A DNA stretch of 64,000 nucleotides from Heterocephalus glaber (lineage: Eukaryota; Chordata; Mammalia; Rodentia; Bathyergidae): assembly GCF_000247695.1 (NCBI RefSeq), contig NW_004624801.1, positions 471,015 to 535,014 on the forward strand. The letters are read 5' to 3'. Below are positions 34,976-45,460 of this stretch, in pieces (position 1 is the first letter of the stretch; each line of letters starts with the position of its first letter). The notes under the pieces were generated by a model. The model ran no database searches. It saw nothing but the letters and a program-made list of their open reading frames with translations, and was not told the origin of the DNA. The position numbers and the translations under genes were made by a program.

Positions 34976-37900
34976 TAAAATTCTACAATGACTGAGGAAA
35001 TTTTATAAAGAGTCACACTTATTGCTCATAATTTTTTCTCAAAGAACTGTGAAGGTTCTTTTCCAAAAGATGGTTTATTTCCACAGAAATTAGTTACCAG
35101 CTGAGAATCTTGCATACCCAGGCTCAGTTCTAAGAGAGGTATTCTTCTCTCCACAATGCCTCCTTCCATATTACTAGGTGTTCCTAGTTAAATTTCCACT
35201 TATTTCAGGAGGTTAATAGTGAGTACTAAGCATTCATGTAACACAATCAAAGATTGCTCCTTAAGTCTAGGGAAAGAAGACAACTACAATTTTCCATTCT
35301 CTCCTACTTGAGTGTTTTCCATTTTGACATTAGTTGTTGAAGACAGAGTTCCTTGGTAAGAATAGAGAGGAAAAGAAATGGGAGTATTTCCACTAATCAC
35401 AATTGAAATACAGAGGCATCCCTGAAGGCCTCAATTTACACATAGCAGGTGCCAAAGTTTGAACTTCATTTAAAAATTTTTCACATATTGTTTGGAATCA
35501 CAGAGCAAAAAGAAAAAACTATTTCAGATAGATTTTTACAGTATGAAATACGATGGAAAAGACTCTGGACTTATCATTCAGAGAAGCCATCTGTGTCAGA
35601 GTCACTGTCTGTGAAGGGAAAAAATAAATCATTCTCAAAACCCCACTGTTCCATAATCTGGTCCAATGCCACTATCTTGAGGGCCAAGTATTCCATCTGG
35701 CAAGAAACACTTATGGAAAAGCACAAAGGCAATTTACCCAATTGGCCTGGGCAGACAGTTGACTCTTCAATTTTTTTTTTTTTTGTTTGGTTTTTTGCAA
35801 GTCTTCCTTCTGAGCGAGGTTCAGTCAGCTCTGTACCAGGACTCACAGTGCTGCAGAGTTCAAGCAGATGCAAATGTTACTCAGGAGGTCTAGCTAGATC
35901 ATTTTCTCCACCTTAGTGTCTAACTTCTTTACTGAACCACTTCAAAGTTCCTCCTTCCTAACAGGTGAATCTTGTCTAAAATAGGCTTTCAAGGACAAAA
36001 TTCTTAATATGATGCAATCAAAGAACAAGATATAAAATAAGCTAATGCTAACCATTATAAAATATCAGGGGCCTTAAAAGTTCTAATCTAAACTTTGAAA
36101 TGAGCTGTTGCAATGAACGCAGTTAATTGATGACTTTGTCATCTTTCTTCTTTTCTATTATTTTGAGGCAAAATCTTCATTTCAAAATGAGTCTACCTTC
36201 CCTTCAGTATCCTTGGAAACCAACCAGTCCAAGGATTTTGCTGCCTTGGGTGCCTGAGCATTTCTTGGGTGATTGCCATTTAGGAAATTAAAATGGTAAA
36301 GTCTCAAACAACATTTTCCAACAACAAATCAATTTGTATGTCTTCCAGAGACTTTTCTAGAAATCTGCGGAACAGTTGAGTCAATGTAATGTCGTTTCAG
36401 GCCTGGGACACTCAGCACTGATAGGGCTTCTAAGCAGCAAGCTTTGTGAGTTCTTCCCTCCTGGTTATTTGTACAGTGTGAAATATATGTTTGTATTCTA
36501 GAGACATGAATCACTTGTTGAATTAAAAATAGTAATTCACTAGCTATATTCTGAACAAGTATAGGAGTAAATTGTGGGTGTAATTGTGGATATTTTTATT
36601 CCTGTCTTGGAAACACGCTTGGCTTGTTGTTATGTGACAGTATATACAAGTATTGATCGGTTTTTCTTTCTGAAACATCAATACCAAAGTTAATGACTAT
36701 AGCTTCTTCTGGGACTTTGTCCGAATTAGGTCAATGCTTTGCAGTGTGGGAGTTAAATGCCTGCTTCTTCTTGTAGAATTTAGGAAAAATAATATCACAT
36801 GCCAAGAGCAAAGCATATGAAGGATCTAGTAGTCAGCAATTCTTCACCAAATTATGTCTGGATCTTATATGGTTATTAAGGAAAACAAATAGATATAATT
36901 ATTCCATAGAATTATAGAATGGAAATTATAGGATCAAAGGCAATCTGTAAATTTTACAATTCAGCTTGATGAGTCACTTTGTCTGAATTATCAGATACAA
37001 TCATCCCATCCATCAACACATTACTTTCTGAAATCTGCATTAGATTCTTTTGATGTGTCAATTACTGTGTAGTGGCTGAGGATGCCTCACTGTGGTGTCA
37101 AGCTACAAAATGCTCACCATTTTCTGAGAAAGAGGCATATAATTTAATACTTAAGAGATAAAACATATGTGCATGGCTAAAGAAATTAGGGTATATAACA
37201 GCTAATTTCCCATATAGATTGGATTTTTGCCTTTAAAGTCAAAGTTTGAAAAAGTGAGAAATAGGGAACATGAGTAACTTTAAGGAATGATAGGGACAAG
37301 CTAAGGGCATTGGTTCTATCAAGAAATGTGGGAAAATGTTCAGCAGGACTCAGCATGTGGATAAGTGTCTATTTCTATGGTAGGCAGAAATGTTTGGACT
37401 TAATTCTTCAAGCAATTGTATTTATGACACGATTTCAAACAAGGAAATTCTGGACATGTGTGTGAATTTTAGAAGGGAAAGATGTAATAAGGAGATTTTA
37501 TAGGAGAGAAGGTGAAGACAGAACAAAAAGTCAGATAGTAGGAGCCCAAAGGGATGAGAATTGGAAACATAATTAAAATTTATACAAATGGGATTGAAAG
37601 GAGAAATTGAATATTCAGTGGATTGAATATTTTTATTGCAAAGGGAGAGAGAAAGGCACCAAGATGTTTTTCTGTGTAATGATGGTGGTAGCTGACAATA
37701 ACAACTGGTGCTCTCAACAGAAGGTGGAGAATACAGCGTCTTGGGATAGCTGTCTCTTGTTTGAGCTTCCTACTTGGCCTGCTTAAACTACTAACTCACA
37801 TGCTTGTTAATGTGTACTTCTTTATTTAGATGGAGGAGTTGCTGTATGTGGCTGGGAGGAAAGAGGTAAAACAATGAGTACATTTTTAAGGACAATTGTG

Positions 37901-38140
37901 GAAGAGGGAGGCTGAATTATCATTTTGGATAACTGTTGTGATTCCTGGATTTGTACTTGTGAAATTTGACTATACATTGTACCTGTTCACTGGCTCTCAT
38001 TGAATAGGAATGCTACAGTTTATATTTGTTCCCTTAAATATCACTATTCCATTTTGTTGATATCATTTGGAATTTTGATTCCATCATGTTGGTTATAGTC
38101 CCAATTCTGTGACATGCAAATTTGTGGGACAATATTAGTG
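34976..38140. other. 3.2 kb unique DNA, no supported gene
   Basis: Includes the longest open frame of the window (35449-35916, 155 codons). It runs across a poly-T/TTG tract and shows no recognisable domain. No SINE, LTR or DNA transposon is recognised. Sequence complexity at about 36090-37200 is even and repeat-free, so conserved regulatory DNA is possible but not shown. Confidence 0.4.
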
Positions 38141-38476
38141 TGTACAATTGGTCTGATCTTTCATGCCCACAGGTTCTGCATTTACTAAGTCAGCCACTGT
38201 GGATAGAAAAGATCAGGAAAAAATAAGCAACTATACCAGACATGTTCAAACTTTTTCCTGTTATCACTCCATAAATAATATAGGATAACAACTATTGGGA
38301 CAGCATTTACTTTGTTTTAGGTATTATAAGTGATCTAGATATCATTAAGCATACAAAGGATGTGTATAAGTTACATGGAAGCACTATGTCATTTGCTATA
38401 TGGATTTGAGCATCTATGGGTTTGCATATCCAAGGAAGGATCCTGGAACCAATGGGCAGATACCAAGGAATGAGTT
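38141..38476 (+). mobile_element. Tigger-group DNA transposon remnant (MER2-like)
   Basis: The order 'acaattggtctgatctttca', 'cagccactgtggatagaaaa', 'acatgttcaaactttttcct', 'acagcatttactttgtttta', 'ggtattataagtgatctaga', 'catctatgggtttgcatatc', 'ggatcctggaaccaatgggc' and 'agataccaaggaatgag' follows a short non-autonomous TcMar-Tigger element from end to end. The two ends are roughly inverted copies. It encodes no transposase. The subfamily name is from memory. Confidence 0.7.
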
Positions 38477-39049
38477 TATTCAAATCATGGATTCAATTTT
38501 TACTGAACAAAGCCAGGAACACTGTGGTATAGGACATAACTAATTACTTTCCTCTAATGTGACACCAAAAAACCAATCATTTTTCTTTCAAAATGTTACT
38601 CAAGAGTTGTAAGTTTACTGCAAAATTCGGTAATTTAGATTGAGGTTATAAGGAGAGGCTATAGTGTATATTTTACTTAAATCCATGTCTTAAAATTTCA
38701 TATGTCTTACAATTTCATATGTCTTACCTTCCTAAGTCAAGGGCTGGTGGCTTATAATGTATTTCACATATGACTTCATGGATTGCAGTTTAACAATGTT
38801 GATTGATTAACAGATGCTCTTGCATTAAGCTTAAAATAATATTTCAGCTTTCAATACCTATCCCTGCCTGATAGATTTAACAGCAAGAGAAGTTAAATAT
38901 ATTCTGTTGTTTTAAAAAATGGTTAGGAGTGAAGAGGGTTATGAGATATGTGTACTGTAAGCTTTAGATTAAGTACAATTTAGTATAGCATAATTTTGTA
39001 CTAATTAACTGAAATCAGTTGTGATCACCACTGCATCATCAGTTGCTTG
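38477..39049. other. Unique DNA with a 17-bp tandem duplication
   Basis: Bases 38694-38710 and 38711-38727 are exact copies. No exon or repeat family is recognised. Confidence 0.5.
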
Positions 39050-39240
39050 AAGGACCTACCACCTGCCAGCTATGACCCATCTAAATTGGTAATTTTAGAT
39101 AATTCTCACCACAATGCTATGTTTATGTAGCTTAAGTATTTCTATCACATGTATGATGAAACTCACACTTGGGATTAGGACCTTCTCAAGATATTTACGT
39201 AGCTAAGTCTGTATTTGTACTCAGTCTCTGCGGAATTCAA
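39050..39240 (-). mobile_element. Probable MIR SINE, decayed
   Basis: Reverse-complement MIR order: 'ccacctgccagctatgaccc', 'gataattctcaccacaatgc', 'tatttctatcacatgtatga', 'tgaaactcacacttgggatt', 'gtagctaagtctgtatttgt' and 'actcagtctctgc'. Confidence 0.55.
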
Positions 39241-40263
39241 ACATCACCAAATACTGCATAATGACATCTGTTAAGCATCCACAGCTATAGCAAGAGAAAT
39301 TTATTTTTCAAAGCTTCTGACCCAAAGAAACTTGCAAGTGCTCTCGAAGTTCTGAAGTTTGTCAATTCTAGATAAATTTGTCTATCAGAACTTAGTGCAG
39401 TAAAACTTACTCTCCTACTATATACTTTAATAAAACAATGGCCAAATGATGGAGACAAAGACGATCAGAGGTAGAAATTCATCTGCTCTAAGGAGAAAAA
39501 AATTAGTTTTTGCAAAGGCTTTTCTTTCTGGTAGTATATTTAGTGGCAAATGTACTTTTAGTTGTGTTAGTAATACTTGAAAAGTTTCCTAAATCAAACC
39601 CTCTTCTGAGTTCCCTTTAAAGATGGAAATTGGTGTGGGTCACTCATTGGTAAAATACTCAGAAACTGTCTTGAGTATTTTATTTGAAGCTATATCTTAC
39701 AGTATAATGCCCAGAAATACATTTTATGTTTAAGTGCTAAAATAATCTCTTCTAAAATTATGTGAATATTATGCATATGCTTTTTTCAGTAAGTCATCCC
39801 CTTTTGTCAATTAGGGGAAATAAATAAGACTTTAATGGTGTTCTTGACTTGCAGTTGATATCTGTGAAACTAAAACACATCTGAAGAAGACAACAGATTA
39901 ATACCTACCTCTCTGAGGGAATATTTATTTCAGTTAAGGAAAGAAAAAGTACTACAGTGTATTTTTCTGTTTCCAGATTTTCTTGTAAAGGGAGAATTTC
40001 AAAGAAATATTTTTTGAACTCTGACTCAAAGAGGAAATAATGTTGAGAAACTGCAAACTTTTGAAGTGTTGAGCAATGACCTCCACAGGCAAAAAATTCA
40101 CGTGGAAAGGAATCCTTGGGAATTGAAATATATTTGACAATGCATCACAGAAAGCAAAAGAAAAATAAAGCCAGGTACTTTACAGTGAGATTTAGAGAAA
40201 TAAAGTCCTGAATGTCTCATTTCTTATGATTGAATATCAATGAGGCACCGTGAGGCACTGCAT
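39241..40263. other. Unique DNA, no gene seen
   Basis: No exon, repeat or RNA gene is recognised. Confidence 0.45.
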
Positions 40264-40855
40264 CCAAGTTACTTACATGAGAACTGTGGTGGATTAACTA
40301 ATGGTCAACTTGGAACACCCAGCTGAACTGACAGCATGATTCTGGGCATGGAAGACCCACCTGAACATTGTTGCCAACACCATAAAAAGTGAACTGGAGG
40401 GGAAGATCATTTGCTATTGACTTTCTCAAAGAAGCTTGCCATGGCAGGTTTTCCTGATGTGAACTTGGCTGTTTTCAGAGTGGGAGGAGCTCTGGTCCTC
40501 ACTGTAGCTGGGAATGGCTGCTGTTCTCATCAGGGGAGCTCTGATCTTACCCGGGGGAGTCATTTTGTGGCTCCAGTGAAGATGACTCAGTCTGGTGCAC
40601 AGATCCTTCACCTCACCACTGCAGGCTTCCTAGCTTTCACCACTGGCCTTTGGGCCTTCCCAGTGCAGATCCTCCATAGGGACTTGCATGAGACACTGCC
40701 GTGGGCTCTAGGCCTACAACTGGGCTTGTGCAGGACACTGGTGTGGGATCCAGGCCCTTGGCTGGATTCTTTGGGTCTCTAGTGAGTGGACAGATTTCTT
40801 GCACTCTTCTGCATTTGACTTTTTGGGTGAATGTTATAAAATAATCATATAAAAT
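40264..40855 (+). mobile_element. Old LTR-like element with 123-codon chance ORF
   Basis: This GC-richer island starts with 'ggtcaacttggaacaccc' and has 'gacccacctgaacattgttg'. It then carries degenerate repeats of a 'gacactg.cgtgggctc.aggcc' motif at about 40690-40770. It ends with 'acagatttcttgcactcttc', 'tgcatttgactttttgggtg' and an A/T-rich 'ataaaataatcatataaaa'. This is the layout of an old mammalian LTR. The frame 40411-40782 has no known domain and sits wholly inside, so I treat it as non-coding. Confidence 0.5.
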
Positions 40856-42829
40856 AGGTGTCCTGTATTAAATCCATTCCCTTGCAAACCCTGACTACAG
40901 GAACAAACATAGAACTATAGCAAAAGAAAAAAATTAAGTCCCATGGCCCTATTTCCTTGTGCTTACATTGCTCCCTCCTGTTCTAGTTTATCAGTGTCAC
41001 TCAAGTGTCCTGTGAAGAAAACCCTGTTGCTTTGGGATACATTATGCAGAGCCATGTGACTTCTTGGAAAAGTTTCTTCCCATTCTCTGCTTCCTTGAAT
41101 AATTTTCAGGCTACCTTTGACCATCTTAGATAGACTTTCTTCCAGCAATGTTTTTCCCCCAAAGATTTATACTTCTGTAATTTTCTTTTTAAAGTAGGAT
41201 TAACTTTAACCGCTCTTCATGTCTAGGTTTTCTACATAAATAGAATACGTTAAAAGTATGGCACGTTGATAAAAGTATACCAGAACAACTCAAGAAACAA
41301 ATGAAGTTTCCAACCAGGAGCCAGGAGGTCTGGCTTCTATTTGCAACTTTCTCTCAAATGAAGTGGCCTGTAATTCATCTCTTAGGTATATATGAATATC
41401 CATACCCATACCCATATCCATATCCGTAAAGATGAGTCAGTGCTCCAGTTCTCTTCCAAGATTTCTGACCTAACTGGACAGAGGATGGTGTTTAGACATC
41501 AGACAAATCAGTACATGTTGAAAGTAATCCAAATTATGCCAAGGAGCAACCAATTGAAAACTACTGAAGTTAATAGCCTGTAAGTTACCCCCACTCACTA
41601 GCTATAAAAATTCAATTTTATAGTGATTTTAGGAGTTTTTATATGTATCACAGTGAAGATAAAAGGAAGAGGAGAAAGAGGAAACTAAACAATTATTCTT
41701 GATCTTCAAAATTTTTTATACTATGATAGGAAATATTCCCAATACCACTACAAAAGTAGCAATTTGTGTGCAATTTGAAATAATCCATAGCCAGATTCTT
41801 TCAAAAATAAGCCCCTCATAGGAGTTTATTGTAGGAGACAGAAATTAGTACAAAACAGAGCTAGATGATTGAATTTCTCTTAGCAAGTGTAATATAAATA
41901 GAGTTATGACTTGAAAGGGAAAAAGTAAAGGTGGGAAATGTCCAAGAAGGAACAGTGAAAACTGAATAGTTCAGGAATAGGATATTCCCTTCCAACTTTT
42001 GAAGTTGAGAAAATTATGGTATTATTATTCAAGACCAAAAGACAATAAAATTGAACATAATGTACAGAAAGAAATTAAAGGTGTATGGCTGTTTTAACTA
42101 CAGCTACTATAAGCGTATCAGGAGCACATACAGAGAGGACAGGGCATCCCTATGAAGACAGTTTGTAGACACTTGGAAGGTGAAAATATAAACTGAATTT
42201 TGTTGAAGTTGGGCTGGATTTTGAGGATCTGAGAGTGGATAATGGAAAGGGGATGATTGAAGATGTAGAAATCTGAGTAAAGGACTCAGGGAAAAACGAA
42301 TGCACAGCTAAGTATATAATCTTGGGGAAAGAGCAATCCTAGGCCTGGGTAAAGGACAAGGAGTCACTAAATAAGACAGGAAAAGAGAAACTCACAGTGA
42401 AGAAGACAAACAGAGAAGTGTGAAGTTAGAAACTGAAAGGAAGAGAATTTCAAAACAGGAGCAGCACATTTGGCCAACTTTGTCAAAGTCGGAAAAAAAA
42501 TATGTTTAGAGAGAATGCAGGCATTTGGTTTGGAGAAAAAAAAGCTTTATTTAGAAAACCTGTAAAAGAGCCACAGTTACTATGGAGAGGGGAGACTGGA
42601 GTCTCGGAGGGAAGGGAGCAATTGGGAGAGCAGCTGGCTGATGGAATAAGGAAGTTGGGATGAGTTGTTGGACCAGAAATGAACCACTTTTTCTAAAGAA
42701 ATAGAAATGAATTTATGTTCAATCTGTAAGTTAAATTGGGGAGAAATTACATTCTGACTGTACTCCTTGCATCTCCTTTCTAGTCAAGTAAGATATTATG
42801 TATTTTCCACTAATATATTCTATTTTTAA
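40856..42829. other. Unique DNA with a short hexamer array
   Basis: A five-unit hexamer array lies at 41396-41425. The purine-rich stretch at 41930-42490 may be an unrecognised repeat. No exon is supported. Confidence 0.45.
41396..41425 (+). repeat. Five-unit (ATATCC/ATACCC) hexamer array
   Basis: Units read ATATCC, ATACCC, ATACCC, ATATCC, ATATCC without spacing. Confidence 0.9.
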
Positions 42830-45460
42830 AATTTGGTCTCACTAATATTTTGTAGTTTTACCATTAAGGTCCTGCACAAGTCTTGTCAAAATTCTAAGTA
42901 TACTGATTTTGACAATACTGTAATTGCTGATGATATTCTGGTTTCTTATTCATTTATTCATTGCTCTATAAAGGAATGTAATATATTAATATTTATCCCC
43001 AACACGACTAAACTCGTTTATTAGTCTTGTTAGCATGCTGTGAAGTATATTTCCAATCTCTTGTCTCTATATATTCTTCTTGGTTTATTATAGTGGTAGA
43101 ATCACCAGTAAAATGTTAAATAAAAATAGTGGGAGCAGATATGTTGGACTTTTTGCTCATTGTAGGATTTCATTCAGTTATTCACTATTGACTATAGGAT
43201 TTCTTAGAAGTATTTGTAGATTTTATTTATTAAATTAGAAACCAAATTATTTCTAGAGTGAGTTATAGTGACCAGATTTTGTGAAAACTTTTTTGCATCT
43301 ATTGATATATTTTTCTTTTCTCTGTTGCTTAAGTAATCTACTGTATTGATTGATTTTGTTAATATTGAGGCAACTTTGCATTCCTGCAGTTAATACCACT
43401 TTCTTTGGGTTGTTTTACCTGTTTTAAATATTGGTACGTTCAATTCACTATTATTTTATAAAGGATTTATATACTATCTTCATTGAAAATACTAGTCAGT
43501 GATTTGGTTTTATATTTGTAATATTTTTAGTTGGTAACAGGAGAGTGCTGGTCTCATAAAATTAGTTGGAGAATGTTCTTTTTTGAATAATCTATATAAC
43601 TGGCATTATTGTTATTATCATTTCTTTTTTGTTAGAATTTGCAAATGGAGCTCTCTGGGTCCAGAGTTTTCTGTTTGGGAAGATTTTAAATTATGAATTT
43701 AATTTCTTTCACGGAAACTGGGTTGTGTCTTCTTGAATGAGTTTTGACAATCGTTTAAAAAGAATTTGCCCATTTCACATATATTTTGAGAAACTTTACA
43801 TAAAAATTACTTTGTAATATTCCAAAATTAGCCTTCTAAAGTGTTTAGGATCAATAGCTATCCTAAACTCTTTCAACTTTAATATTGGTAGATTATTATA
43901 GCTCTTGACCAATATGGTTAAAAAGCTAATCATTTGTTTTCATCTCATAAGTCATTGGTTTCATTAATATTGAAAGACAGTCTGGCTTCTTTTTTATTTT
44001 TGCTATTATTATTTATGTATTCTTGCTTTAATTTTAATTTGTTCTTTTTTATAGTTTGCAAAAGGAAAGCCTAAACCACTTATTTTGAATCTGGTTTTAG
44101 TTTAAGCTGTTATTGCTACAAATATCCTTCTAAGTATTCCATTAATTGCACCTCATAAACACTGATATTTTGTGTCATGAGTTTTATTCAGTTCAATTTG
44201 TTTGTAATTTTTCTTACGACTTATTTTTGACTCATGAACCGTTCAGTCGTTACTTTAATTTACAAAATGTAAGTATTTTCCAAATACCTTTCTCAGGTGC
44301 ATTTCTAGTTTAATTCCTATGTAGTATGGAGAACATATTTCGTATGGTTTTAATTCTTTTAAAGTTTTTAATATTTGTTTTGTGACACAGAATATGTTTC
44401 ACCTACCCTTGTGAATAATTTGCTCTTAAATAATCACATGCATCATGCTACTGTTGGATTCATTTTTCCTATAAACATCAATTTGATCAAGATGGTTCAG
44501 TGTCTTCAGAGCTTATAGTCTTATTTCATTATCTTAGTTCTGTTGTATCAGTTTTTGAGAGAGGCTTTTTGAAGCTTCCAATATAATTGTAGATTTCCCC
44601 ATTTTTCTTTTTTGCCTGTTTTTGCTTCATATATTTCAAACCCCTGCTGTCAGGTTAACACATATTTAAGAATATTGCATCTTAATGATTTATTGGCCAA
44701 TTTTTGATTATGAATGGTCACTGTGTATGATTATTTTAATAGACTTTACTATTTAAAGGAATATTAAGTTTACAACAAAATAGAGCAAGGTTCTCATAAA
44801 CTCTTTGCCCTCATATACCCATAGTTTCCTCCTGTCACTAGCATATATCACCAGAGGGGAAGGTTTATTACGTACAGAAGCTTCTTACACCTGGTAATAT
44901 TTCTTATATTAAAATCTACTTTTCTGACATTGTAAAGGAATTCTAGCTTACTTTTGATTAGCACTTACACAATCTTTTGCGACACTTTTAAGTTAATTCC
45001 TGTATACTGTAGACAAAATTAAAATAGATCTTTAAATTTTTCCTTTCTGAAAATCTGTTTTTAAGGTAAGTGTTCACACATATATAGTATTTAATATAAT
45101 TATTTATTAAATATTTGAACCTACATCTCACTGTTTGATTTCTATTTTTCCCATCCTTCTTTTTTGTATTATTTTGCATTAACTAAGAATGGTTTATCTT
45201 TGCTGTTGGCTTATTATTCATATCTCCCTTTTATATATTTTGTGATTGTTCTAGTGTGTAGATTTTCTTTAACTTTCCATAATTTGTTTTCTAATATTGT
45301 ACCACTTATCATAAAATGGAAAAACCTTGTATTTCTATGTCCTCCCTGCTATTCTTCCAGCTATTGATATGCTAGTTTTTACACATGTTTACACTTCACA
45401 ATACATTGTTAACAATTTTGGTTTAGACAACCAGTCATTTCTTAAAAAGATGGGTTTGGG
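42830..45460 (-). mobile_element. Ancient L1 LINE, minus strand, endonuclease and RT region
   Basis: Read antisense, old-L1 landmarks run in order from right to left. The ORF1-ORF2 linker is at 45460-45090 ('cacttcacaatacattgtta'). The endonuclease region is at about 45060-44500 ('tttttgcttcatatatttca', 'gaatattgcatcttaatgat', 'tagcttacttttgattagca'). The reverse transcriptase region is at about 44330-42830 ('gtttttaatatttgttttgt', 'gaccagattttgtgaaaact', 'ttttgcatctattgatatat', 'gagagtgctggtctcataaa'). ORF2 is riddled with stops. The 3' UTR is absent on the left side. Bases about 44740-44880 do not fit L1 and may be a later insertion. It belongs to a family close to the plus-strand element at 2.86-6.13 kb. 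Confidence 0.75.

Noticed and set aside
35449..35916. 155-codon open frame, the longest in the window
   Set aside because: It crosses a poly-T tract that yields an F-rich run, has no domain I recognise, and an overlapping minus-strand frame of 99 codons is also open. A frame of this length can occur by chance in 64 kb.
40411..40782. 123-codon frame with a hydrophobic middle
   Set aside because: It lies entirely inside an LTR-like element with internal nucleotide repeats, which explains the frame without a gene.
42830..45460. Possible host reverse transcriptase-like gene
   Set aside because: The landmarks are those of L1 ORF2, and the frame is broken by many stops; it is a dead LINE copy.
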